Made by a program: the position numbers and the translations under genes. Below the pieces are notes generated by a model. That model saw only the letters and a program-made list of their open reading frames with translations. It was not told where the DNA came from and made no database searches. This document shows positions 7,107-15,972 of a stretch of 43,252 nucleotides of DNA, piece after piece. This stretch comes from Chloroflexota bacterium (GTDB lineage Bacteria; Chloroflexota; Anaerolineae; Aggregatilineales; UBA2796). Each line of letters begins with the position of its first letter. Position 1 is the stretch's first letter. Location of the stretch: assembly GCA_021325095.1 (NCBI GenBank), contig JAJPHV010000064.1:1-43252 (forward strand). The letters run 5' to 3'.

Positions 7107-9620
7107 ATGGCCGAACTGCTGACCGATAACCCGAATCCCGATCCAGTACCTGCGTCCGAGAGCGCACCGAACACGGAGGCAGACGAACCGCAGTCTGCGC
7201 CGCGTCCCTTCCAGGAACTGACGCTCGGCGAAGTGCTGATTCGCCTGATCCAGCAGCCAGCGCGAACCCTCGACGCGCTGCGCGAGACATTGCGCCGTCC
7301 AGAGCGTATCGGCGATGCGATCTTTTCCCCAGGCGACGTGGTGATGGTGGAGAGTCGCCCGGCGGCGCGTACCGTGCCGCCCATCAGCCGTGAAGCAGCC
7401 GTTGTGCTGGTCGCCTCCGGCGCTGCGTTCCTGATCGCATTGGCCGGGTCGATTTTGCTCACCTCGGTGCGCGGACAGGCGGCGGATCAGCGCTTGTGGT
7501 GGTGTGGTGGGTTGATGATCATCGGCGCATTGGGCATGGCGATCATTGCCGCGCGTAGCGGGTCATTCTGGCGGCTGCCGCCGCTTGAAGCGGCGCGGCC
7601 CACCTGGAAGGCCCGCAGCCTGGAAGATTACGTCGTCAAGTACGGCATCCGCATTGCGCTTGGCTTCCTGGCGCTGATCTGGACGTTCGGCGCGTGGTCG
7701 TTCAATGCCCACAACACTTTCACCACCTTTGGTGTGTTTTGCTGGATCATGGGCGTCGGGACGTGGTTCGTCGTGCTGTATGATGGCCCGATCCAGCCGG
7801 GGAAGCTCCTCAACCAGGCAACACGCCGGATCAGCGGCCTGTTCACGCGCCCGATCACCTTCCGCCTGTCAGGGACGGTGCTGGCGCTGATCGTGATCTT
7901 GCTGGTAGGGGCGTGGCTGCGCTTTAGCGGCCTGGGGAAATACCCGCCAGAGATGACCAGCGATCACGTCGAGAAGGCGCTCGACGCGCAGCGGGTGTTC
8001 GAGGGCAATCGCTCGGTGTTCTTCCCCAACAATGGCGGGCGTGAAGGCTTCCAGATGTATTACCTGGCCGTGCTGAAAAGCATCACGGGCATGACCGTCG
8101 GCCTGGAATTCCTGCAAATCGGCACCGGGCTGGAAGGCATGGTCATGATCCTGCTGGCCTTCTGGATGGGCCGGGCGCTCGTCGAGGAGGAAGACCGTGA
8201 CCTGGGCAACCTGACCGGGCTGATCATGGCGGCGCTGGTGGCGACCAGCTTCTGGCACGTGCTGCTGTCGCGCCTGGGGCTGCGCATCGTCACAACCACG
8301 CTGGTGACGGCGGTGGTCTTCGTGTTCCTGGTGCGGGGGCTGCGCTACAACCGCCGCAGCGACTACCTGATCGCCGGGCTGGCGCTTGGGATCGGCATGT
8401 ACTGTTACCAGGCGGTGCGGATGCTGCCGCTGGTGGTCATCGCCGGGTTCGTGCTGGCGCTTATCCTGCGGGCGCGCCGCCGCCACGACGTGGGGCGTTA
8501 CACCTTGAATCTGTTCGCGCTGATCATTATTTCTCTGGCCGTGTTTGCGCCGCTGGGCCGCTATATGGTCGAGTATCCCAGGGAATTCTGGGAGCGGACA
8601 ACGGGCCGCCTGTTCGGGGAGGAAGGGCTGAAAGACCCGGCGGTAGCCTTTGAAAACTTCAAGAAGAACCTGCCTGAACTGGCCGATAACCTGTACCGTT
8701 CGGCGCTGATGTTCAATTTCCGGGGTGATATGTCCTGGTTCAACGGCGCGCCCGATGGAACGCCCGAACTGGACTTTTTCACCGGCGCGTTGTTTGTGCT
8801 TGGCCTGGGCTTGACCGGGGCGCGCATCGTCCGGCGGCGCGACCCGGCGGACTGGCTGCTGCCGATCTCGATCCTGATCATGCTGCTCCCGGCGGCGCTG
8901 TCGCTGGCTTACTCCATCGAAGTGCCAAGCCTGACCCGCGCCAGTGGATCGCTGCCGATGGTCTATTTTATGGCGGCCTTCGCGCTGGCCTACCTGCTGC
9001 GGATGGTGGCCCAGCGCCTCCCCGAACAGTGGGCGCGCCGCAGTATCTATGCGGTAGCCGTGCTGTTCCTGGTGGCGGGCACGCTTGCCAACGCCAACAG
9101 TTATTTTGTCGATGCAATGGCCGATTACCGCAACTCCACGCTGCCGCACCGGCAGGCGGGCCACGCCCTGCGCGGCTTCATCGACAGCACGGGTGCGCCG
9201 GGTAACGCCTTTCTGCCTGCCTTCCCGAACTGGTGGGACTACCGCGCGGTGGGCATCGAGGCGGGCGATCCGCACTGGGCGAACATCATCTGGCGCGACC
9301 CAGATTTACAGGAGAATTTCTTCAACCTGATCAAAGCCAACATTGGCACGCCCTACGAGATCAGGCCAGATCGCCAACTGCTGTTCTTCCTGCCACCGGA
9401 GGACAAGGAGTTCGCCGACCTGCTGGCGCAGTGGTTCCCCAACGGGCTGACGATGAAGGTCGCCGCCTACAAGCCGAGCCGCGATTACCTGATGTACGTC
9501 GTGCCGCCCGTTGGCTGTGACTGGATCATCGGGCGAGTAGGCATTGTGCCGCCGTCGTGCCAGGAGTTGCCGACGGAGACTCCGCCTGCCCCACCTACAC
9601 CGGGGGACGCGGGGCGGTGA
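7107..9620 (+). CDS. PMT/ArnT-like membrane glycosyltransferase (GT39-like)
   Basis: An 837-residue protein: about 100 cytosolic N-terminal residues rich in Glu, Pro and Arg, then many membrane helices, then a soluble C-terminal domain. After LRFSGLGKYPPEMTSDHVEK comes the first large extracytoplasmic loop, where GT39/GT-C enzymes carry their acidic catalytic residues; Glu and Asp in PPEMTSDH are the candidates. The repeated helix-loop pattern (FWHVLLSRLGLRIVTTTLV, GIGMYCYQAVRMLPL) is typical of PMT_2 proteins. The tail (from about residue 690) holds a soluble domain and ends in Pro/Thr. Such enzymes move a sugar from a polyprenyl-phosphate donor to a lipid or protein outside the membrane. 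Confidence 0.8.
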   Translation: MAELLTDNPNPDPVPASESAPNTEADEPQSAPRPFQELTLGEVLIRLIQQPARTLDALRETLRRPERIGDAIFSPGDVVMVESRPAARTVPPISREAAVVLVASGAAFLIALAGSILLTSVRGQAADQRLWWCGGLMIIGALGMAIIAARSGSFWRLPPLEAARPTWKARSLEDYVVKYGIRIALGFLALIWTFGAWSFNAHNTFTTFGVFCWIMGVGTWFVVLYDGPIQPGKLLNQATRRISGLFTRPITFRLSGTVLALIVILLVGAWLRFSGLGKYPPEMTSDHVEKALDAQRVFEGNRSVFFPNNGGREGFQMYYLAVLKSITGMTVGLEFLQIGTGLEGMVMILLAFWMGRALVEEEDRDLGNLTGLIMAALVATSFWHVLLSRLGLRIVTTTLVTAVVFVFLVRGLRYNRRSDYLIAGLALGIGMYCYQAVRMLPLVVIAGFVLALILRARRRHDVGRYTLNLFALIIISLAVFAPLGRYMVEYPREFWERTTGRLFGEEGLKDPAVAFENFKKNLPELADNLYRSALMFNFRGDMSWFNGAPDGTPELDFFTGALFVLGLGLTGARIVRRRDPADWLLPISILIMLLPAALSLAYSIEVPSLTRASGSLPMVYFMAAFALAYLLRMVAQRLPEQWARRSIYAVAVLFLVAGTLANANSYFVDAMADYRNSTLPHRQAGHALRGFIDSTGAPGNAFLPAFPNWWDYRAVGIEAGDPHWANIIWRDPDLQENFFNLIKANIGTPYEIRPDRQLLFFLPPEDKEFADLLAQWFPNGLTMKVAAYKPSRDYLMYVVPPVGCDWIIGRVGIVPPSCQELPTETPPAPPTPGDAGR

Positions 9621-9706
9621 GCTGTGCCCGGCGCTCAGGTACCGGGCTGAATCAACGAAGCCCGCTGAAGCGCGCTGGATGCTGACAGCATAAGCAGTAG
9701 AGAATG

Positions 9707-9746
9707 CTCCCCTCTCTGCGAAGCGGCGAGGGGCCGGGGGTGAGGT
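9707..9746. repeat. Palindromic repeat copy 3 (right half)
   Basis: CCCCTC (9709-9714) pairs with GAGGGG (9728-9733), followed by CCGGGGGTGAGGT (9734-9746), which is identical to the right end of the copy at 15852-15956. It lies in the 215-bp gap between two membrane glycosyltransferase genes; nothing else was recognised there. Confidence 0.7.
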
Positions 9747-9835
9747 AAACTTCGCCTGACTGTGTAATACAACTGCCGTACCGGGGCGATCCGCAAGGTC
9801 GCTCCTGCTTTGCCAGGATCGAGGACAGCCACAGC

Positions 9836-12800
9836 ATGACGTTTGATTCGCAGCCATTGACCGCCGATAACGCGCCTGAAACGCCGCAGCGGGATGTGCA
9901 GCACGAGCAGCACGAACCGATCACGGGCTGGGGCGCACGGACGCCCATCCTTTCCCGCGCGGATGCCATTGCGGGCGTGCTGCTGGTGATCATCCTGTGC
10001 GTGGGGGCGTATTTCCGCTTTACCGGGCAAAACTGGGACGACTACACACATCTGCATCCCGATGAGCGCTTCCTGACCGGGGTGATCGACAAGCTGGCCG
10101 GGCCGCTCGAACCGACAGGCTCCGACGTCAACCAGGCCCAGCAGCTTCAGCTGTGCTTGCAACGCTACCCTCAAACGCAGGGTGCAGCCACGTCGATTTT
10201 TGATTCGCAGTGCTCGACCTGGTACCCCAAAAATGCCGGGAACGGCTCCTACGTGTACGGCGAACTGCCGCTGTTCGTGGTCAAGTTCGCCACGCAACTG
10301 ACAGCCAGCATCAGCGGCGACAATGAATGGCTGCACTACAACGGCGCACACCTGGTCGGGCGCAGCGTCTCGGCCATCGCCGACCTGATCTCGGTAATCT
10401 TCCTGTTCCTGATCGGGCGGCGGCTGTACAACGCCTGGATCGGCGTGCTGGCTGCGGCGCTGTACGCGGCGGCGGTTTTTCCCATCCAGCTTTCGCACTA
10501 CTGGACCACCGATGCCTTCACCAATCTGCCCGTCGTCATCGCCTTCTGGTTCGCCACGCGGGCGATGGATCGCTGCAAGTGGTACGACTTCGTGGGGTTC
10601 GGCGTGGGCATGGGTGCGGCGCTTGCCACACGCATCAACACCGCCTTTCTGTTCGGGATCATCGTGCTGGCGGCGATGATCTACGCGCTGCCCGCCTTCG
10701 ATATGTCGCTGCCGGGCCGCGAGCGCTGGCGGCTGATCTACCGCGCGCTTTCGAACTGCGTGCTGGCGGCTATCGCCACCTTCATCACCTTCCGCATCAC
10801 CAATCCGCACGCCTTCACCGGTGGGCCTGGGCTGTACGGTTTTCTCGCGCCGTTCATGTGGCTGACGCCCCTGATTGCGGCCTGGTTTATCCTGGGCGTC
10901 ATCCTTAACCCATCCCTGGCGCGCGCCCGGCGTATGCAGTGGTTCTTGCTGGCCCTGGCAATCGGTATCATCGTCCCGGCCAGTATCGCCTTCGTCGGCT
11001 TTCTGGAACTGCGGAGTGAGACTCCCGGCACACCGGTCAGCTTCCTGAGCGCGGCAACCCCGTATGCGCCCTGGATAGAGGAATTGCAGCGCTCGCAAGC
11101 CTTCCTTAATGGGCAGGTCGATTTTCCGCCCAACCACCAGTGGGCCAGCCGCCCTTCATACCTTTTCCCCTGGCGGAACATCGTCTTGTGGGGCCTGGGC
11201 ATCCCGCTGGGCCTGATGGCGTGGTTCGGTTGGGCCTGGGCCGGGCTGCAAATCCTGCGCGCCCGCCCGCAGTGGACGCGCCACATTTTGCCTTTCACCT
11301 GGATTCTGGTTTACTTCGGGTACATGGGTCGCCAGTGGGTCATGACCATGCGCTACTACATCAACCTGTACCCGTTCCTGATCCTGATGGCGGCCTGGGC
11401 ACTGTACGAGATTTTCACGCGGGCGCGGCGCTATGTGCAGCAAAACCCGACCACGATGCGGCGGCTGGCCTATGCAGGTGGGACACTGCTGCTGGTCGCC
11501 GTTGTCGGACTGACCTACCTGTGGGCGACGATGTTCGTCCGGATTTACCAGCGCCAGCTTACCCGCGTTGAGGCCACGCGCTGGGTGCAGCGCAACCTGC
11601 CCTCTGGCCTGTCCACAACGATCACCGCCCCCGACGGCACAACGCGGCTGGTCAATATGTTCGCGGCCAGCCAGATCGAACTGAACGTGACACAGTACCA
11701 GCCCTACCAGCGGCAGGTGACAGAGGTCATCCGCGGGAATGGTCTGGTGACGGATCGGGTTGTGGTCAACCACATTGCCGATCCCGAACACTCCGACCAG
11801 AAGAAGCGCTTCACCGTCGGGATCGCCACCGATTCGGCGGGCACACAGATCATCGCGCAGGGAACGCTGACCGACGATTTCAGTGTATCGGGCGGACGGC
11901 TGGGCGCGACGTACACGGTTATGCTCGATCAGGCGGCGCTGCTGGGGCCGGGGCAGCCCTACTTCCTGGTCAGTTGGAGCGACAGCCCCCTGGATGTGCT
12001 GCGCGACGGCAACAGCCAGAGCGATTTTCTGCTCACCAACGGCCAGGGCGAGCGCGTGGGCCTGATCCGCCTGCCGGAGAAGGACAAGGAGGCAATCTCC
12101 GGCTTCGGCCCGACGCCGGTGCGAACGCAATTCCGCGCGCCTATCGCCGGGACGATTGATCGTATCGACATCCGCCATCTGCTTGACCCGACGCGGAGCG
12201 GGAACCCGGTCAACGTACACGTCAGGTTATTGAAACCGGGCGGCAACACGGCATTGGCCGAGGGGACGCTGACCACCGAGGCCGGTTCGACACGTACTTC
12301 GCCGTTCGGCGAGGCGTACTCGGTCAAACTGGACGAGCCGATCAAGGTCGAGGCGGAGCAGGCGCTTGACCTGGAGATCGCCAGCGACACGCCCGTCCAG
12401 GTCACAGGCACGGTCATCGCCTGGGAAGGCGACTGGGACGATCCCGTTCCCTGGGCAGTCTGCCCGATCCCGGACGACATGCCGCTGACACACGATACGC
12501 CATCGGGCCTGAGTTCAGGCCATTGTGAAGCCTTCGGTGGCCTCGGCACGTGGTACAAAGAAGCCAAGCTGCAAATGGCCCTGGAAGACGACACACTGAA
12601 GCGGAGCACGATGCAGGCGGCGCTCGACCAGGCCGATTACTTCATCATTACCAGCAACCGCTTCTACGACTCGCTCTCGCGGATGCCGCTGCGCTTCCCG
12701 ATGAGCATCCGGTTCTACGATACGTTGTTCAGCCAGCAGCTTGGCTTTGATCTGGTGAAGACCGTCACGTCGTTCCCCTCGCTCGGCAGCTTCGAGATCG

Positions 12801-15800
12801 CCGATCAAAACCTGCCCACCTACGGTTCCCCGAAGTGGGTCAACGAGTGGGAATCCGAGGAAGCATTCAGCGTCTACGACCACCCGACGGTCTTCCTGTT
12901 CAAGAAGAACGATAAATACACGCCGAGTTTGCTGGCGGGGGTGCTGGGCAGCGTGACGACGACTGAGGCGTCGGCTGTTACGTTCAAGCCGGAGGACACG
13001 ACGCTGATCGGGCGCGTGGCCTGGAACCCCACCCAATCCAGCCCCGCGCCGACGGGCTTCATGATGTCGGATACGCTGCGGGCCATCCAGACTAACGGCG
13101 GGACGTTCAAAGACCTGTTCAACCGTGACTGGCCGATCAACACCAGCCCGCTGCTGGCCGTCGTCGTCTGGTGGGCGCTGATGTTGATCATAGGCTTTGC
13201 GGCGTGGCCGATCCTGTTCATACTGCTGCCGGCGCTGCCAGATCGTGGCTACCCGTTGGTCAAGATCGCCGGGCTGCTGATCGTGGCGTGGATTGTGTGG
13301 GCGGGTGGAACGCTGAACCTGCTCACCTGGTCGCAGCCCGGCATTGCCATCACCCTCGCCGGGCTGGCGCTGGTCGGGCTGATCGTGGGCTGGCGCAACC
13401 GCGCCGAGTTGATGGATTACATGCGTATCAACTGGCGGCACATGCTGATCATTGAACTGATCACGCTCGTTCTGTTCGTCGGGTTCCTGTTCGTGCGGCT
13501 CGGCAACCCGGACCTGTGGGCACAGGTGCTTGGCGGTGAAAAACCGATGGACTTTGCCTTCTTCACCGCTGTGCTGCGCAGCACGGTCTTTCCGCCCTAC
13601 GACCCCTGGTACGCGGGTGGCTACCTGAATTACTACTACTTCGGTTTTGTGCTGGTCGGCACGCCCGTCAAGCTGCTCGGCCTGATGCCGTCCATCGCCT
13701 ACAACCTGATCGTGCCGTCCCTGTTCGCCATGACCGGCATCGCGGCGTTCTCCTTCGCCTTCAACCTGGTGGCCTACCGCTGGTTCCACCCGCGCGACGA
13801 AGGCGACGAGAACGGCGAAACGGCCCAGGCACGGCGGCGCTTCGCGCTGCGCATTCCTCGCGCCAGCCCGTACCTGGCCGGGACACTGGCGCTGCTGCTG
13901 TGCGTGGTGCTCGGCAACCTGGATACGCCGCGCGTGTTCTGGATGGGCGTTGCCAAAGCAGGCGGCTACAGCTTCGACCCCAACGACATGCTCACCTGGA
14001 AACTGAGCGAGTTCGTGCGCCAGAACGGACGCCAGCCCTCGCCCGAAGAGAGCTTGCAGTTGACCCAGGCAGTGGACAACCCGTCGTTCGGCGATCAGAT
14101 CAGCTATGGCCTGCACAATGCGCAGCATTTCCTCTCCAGTCTGGGGGCCGGGATCGGGCAGGTGTTCAACGGCGGGCTGCTGCCGATCTCGCCAGATCGC
14201 TGGTTCTGGGCGCCGCGCAGCGTGGTGGGCGAGTTGCCCGGCAGCAACAACGAAATCAACGAGATGCCGTATTTCACCTTCGTCTTTGCCGACCTGCACG
14301 CGCACATGATCGCGCTGCCGCTGACGCTGCTCGTCCTGGGCTGGCTACTGGCGGAGGTGCTGGCGGCGGGGCGCATCGCGCGTTCCACGCTGACCGTGAT
14401 CGCGGCGACGGCCTTTGGCGGGCTGGCAGTGGGCGTCTTGCAGCCGACCAACACCTGGGACTGGCCGACCTACCTGCTGCTGGCGATCCTGGCTATAACC
14501 TTCGCCATGTACCTGCGCCGGAAGCGCTTCGGGCGGCGGAGTGTCTTGCCGTGGATGGCGCAGCTTGCCTGGTTCTTCGCTGTGCAGGCCATTGCTGCCA
14601 TGCCCTTCACAGCGTTCTGGGCCACCTCGTACCTGTCCGAAAATGCGATCAAGTCCTTTGAGGGCAACAAGACGCCGATCTGGGCCTATCTGGACATTCA
14701 TGGCCTGTTTCTGTTCGCCGTCGTGACGCTGCTGCTCTGGCAAACGGCGCGGCTGCTGCGCAAACTGTACGTGCGGGATTTCATCGGGCGGGCCTGGGCG
14801 CTGATTCTGCTGGCGGCCTTCATCGGCGTGACGGTGCTGTTCACCTTGTTTTTTATCTCCGTGCCGGTCAAAATCTGGCTGTTCAGCCTGCCCATTCCGA
14901 TCTCGCTGATCTGCCTGCCGCTGCTGGCCTGGTGCGCGATCCTGTTCTGCGTGCCCGACCAGAGCCGCGAGATGCGCGTCCTGTACCTGCTGACCGGGCT
15001 GGCGCTTGCCGTCTCGTTCGGGCCGGAGGTCGCAGTGTTGGGGGCGGACATTGGCCGCCAGAACACGTTCTTCAAGTTCTACATGCAGGCGTGGATATTG
15101 TTCAGCCTGGTGGGTGGCGTTGCCCTGGCCTGGATGATCCAGGCGTCTGTGCGGTGGGGAATGGTGCTACGCGGGGCATGGCTGGGCTTCCTGGTGCTGC
15201 TGCTGACCGCTGCCGGGCTGTTCCCGATCATGTCCACCCAGGGCAAGATCGCCATGCGCATGGCTCCGCAGGCTCCGCACACGCTGGACGGCGACGCCTA
15301 CATGGAGTACGCGACCTACTACGAGGCTGCCACGCCGATCCCGCTGGCCGACGATCTGAAAGTGATCAAGTGGATGCAGGATAACGTGAAGGGCAGCCCG
15401 GTCATCCTGGAAGGCTACATGAGCGAGTACAAACTCGGCGGGCGGATTTCGATCAGCACGGGCCTGCCCACCGTGATCGGCTGGAACTTCCACGAACGCC
15501 AGCAGCGCACCATCGATCCGCTGCCGAATCTGGTTTTCCAGCGGGCTGCGAATGTCAACGCCATGTACAATACGACGGACATCAACACCTTCTGGACGAT
15601 GCTCAAGTTCTACAACATCCAGTACATTGTCGTGAATAAGATGGAGCAGACGATCTATTCGGCGCAGGGACTCGCCAAATTCGACGAGATGGTAAAGCGC
15701 GGCCTGCTGGAAGTGGTCTACAAGCAGGATTACCAGGACACGGGCCTGGACGAAAACGGCATGAAAACGAGCAAGACAGTGTTCAGCCGCATTTACCACG

Positions 15801-15844
15801 TCGTTCCAGGCGCGACGTTGCAAGATGTATTGGCAGGTGGGTGA
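9836..15844 (+). CDS. Giant fusion: PMT-like glycosyltransferase plus DUF2298 (Chlor_Arch_YYY) membrane protein
   Basis: A 2002-residue protein with two membrane modules. Module 1 (about 40-590) is PMT/GT39-like: a first helix near 41-63, then HPDERF (74-79) in the first outer loop, where GT-C enzymes place catalytic acids, YGELPLF near 141 and HYWTTDAFTNLP near 221. A soluble, beta-rich segment follows (about 590-1090). Module 2 (about 1100-1990) matches DUF2298: NYYYFG with the family's Tyr triplet at 1266-1268, FADLHAHM near 1484, and a C-terminal domain with VIGWNFHERQQR. DUF2298 proteins are also GT-C-like. No frameshift or stop interrupts the frame. The next gene is a stand-alone DUF2298 paralogue, so both may act on the same lipid-linked glycan. 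Confidence 0.85.
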   Translation: MTFDSQPLTADNAPETPQRDVQHEQHEPITGWGARTPILSRADAIAGVLLVIILCVGAYFRFTGQNWDDYTHLHPDERFLTGVIDKLAGPLEPTGSDVNQAQQLQLCLQRYPQTQGAATSIFDSQCSTWYPKNAGNGSYVYGELPLFVVKFATQLTASISGDNEWLHYNGAHLVGRSVSAIADLISVIFLFLIGRRLYNAWIGVLAAALYAAAVFPIQLSHYWTTDAFTNLPVVIAFWFATRAMDRCKWYDFVGFGVGMGAALATRINTAFLFGIIVLAAMIYALPAFDMSLPGRERWRLIYRALSNCVLAAIATFITFRITNPHAFTGGPGLYGFLAPFMWLTPLIAAWFILGVILNPSLARARRMQWFLLALAIGIIVPASIAFVGFLELRSETPGTPVSFLSAATPYAPWIEELQRSQAFLNGQVDFPPNHQWASRPSYLFPWRNIVLWGLGIPLGLMAWFGWAWAGLQILRARPQWTRHILPFTWILVYFGYMGRQWVMTMRYYINLYPFLILMAAWALYEIFTRARRYVQQNPTTMRRLAYAGGTLLLVAVVGLTYLWATMFVRIYQRQLTRVEATRWVQRNLPSGLSTTITAPDGTTRLVNMFAASQIELNVTQYQPYQRQVTEVIRGNGLVTDRVVVNHIADPEHSDQKKRFTVGIATDSAGTQIIAQGTLTDDFSVSGGRLGATYTVMLDQAALLGPGQPYFLVSWSDSPLDVLRDGNSQSDFLLTNGQGERVGLIRLPEKDKEAISGFGPTPVRTQFRAPIAGTIDRIDIRHLLDPTRSGNPVNVHVRLLKPGGNTALAEGTLTTEAGSTRTSPFGEAYSVKLDEPIKVEAEQALDLEIASDTPVQVTGTVIAWEGDWDDPVPWAVCPIPDDMPLTHDTPSGLSSGHCEAFGGLGTWYKEAKLQMALEDDTLKRSTMQAALDQADYFIITSNRFYDSLSRMPLRFPMSIRFYDTLFSQQLGFDLVKTVTSFPSLGSFEIADQNLPTYGSPKWVNEWESEEAFSVYDHPTVFLFKKNDKYTPSLLAGVLGSVTTTEASAVTFKPEDTTLIGRVAWNPTQSSPAPTGFMMSDTLRAIQTNGGTFKDLFNRDWPINTSPLLAVVVWWALMLIIGFAAWPILFILLPALPDRGYPLVKIAGLLIVAWIVWAGGTLNLLTWSQPGIAITLAGLALVGLIVGWRNRAELMDYMRINWRHMLIIELITLVLFVGFLFVRLGNPDLWAQVLGGEKPMDFAFFTAVLRSTVFPPYDPWYAGGYLNYYYFGFVLVGTPVKLLGLMPSIAYNLIVPSLFAMTGIAAFSFAFNLVAYRWFHPRDEGDENGETAQARRRFALRIPRASPYLAGTLALLLCVVLGNLDTPRVFWMGVAKAGGYSFDPNDMLTWKLSEFVRQNGRQPSPEESLQLTQAVDNPSFGDQISYGLHNAQHFLSSLGAGIGQVFNGGLLPISPDRWFWAPRSVVGELPGSNNEINEMPYFTFVFADLHAHMIALPLTLLVLGWLLAEVLAAGRIARSTLTVIAATAFGGLAVGVLQPTNTWDWPTYLLLAILAITFAMYLRRKRFGRRSVLPWMAQLAWFFAVQAIAAMPFTAFWATSYLSENAIKSFEGNKTPIWAYLDIHGLFLFAVVTLLLWQTARLLRKLYVRDFIGRAWALILLAAFIGVTVLFTLFFISVPVKIWLFSLPIPISLICLPLLAWCAILFCVPDQSREMRVLYLLTGLALAVSFGPEVAVLGADIGRQNTFFKFYMQAWILFSLVGGVALAWMIQASVRWGMVLRGAWLGFLVLLLTAAGLFPIMSTQGKIAMRMAPQAPHTLDGDAYMEYATYYEAATPIPLADDLKVIKWMQDNVKGSPVILEGYMSEYKLGGRISISTGLPTVIGWNFHERQQRTIDPLPNLVFQRAANVNAMYNTTDINTFWTMLKFYNIQYIVVNKMEQTIYSAQGLAKFDEMVKRGLLEVVYKQDYQDTGLDENGMKTSKTVFSRIYHVVPGATLQDVLAGG

Positions 15845-15851
15845 TGGGTTG

Positions 15852-15956
15852 ACCTCACCCCCTGACCCCCTCTCCGCAAGCAGAGAGGGGGAGCCGTGCG
15901 GTACTGCATATCGAATTTTCTGCCCTCGCCAGTTGGAGAGGGGCCGGGGGTGAGGT
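15852..15956. repeat. Palindromic repeat copy 4 (full, 105 bp)
   Basis: Terminal inverted repeats ACCTCACCCCC (15852-15862) and GGGGGTGAGGT (15946-15956) are perfect over 11 bp. Inside is a perfect 9-bp hairpin, CCCCCTCTC (15866-15874) with GAGAGGGGG (15883-15891). The element fills nearly all of the gap between the fusion gene and the next DUF2298 gene. Confidence 0.85.
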
Positions 15957-15972
15957 TTCATGGGGAGTAGGA

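Noticed and set aside
12515..14305. 596-codon open frame antisense to the fusion gene
   Set aside because: Rich in Arg, Gln and His with no domain; shadow of the DUF2298 coding frame.
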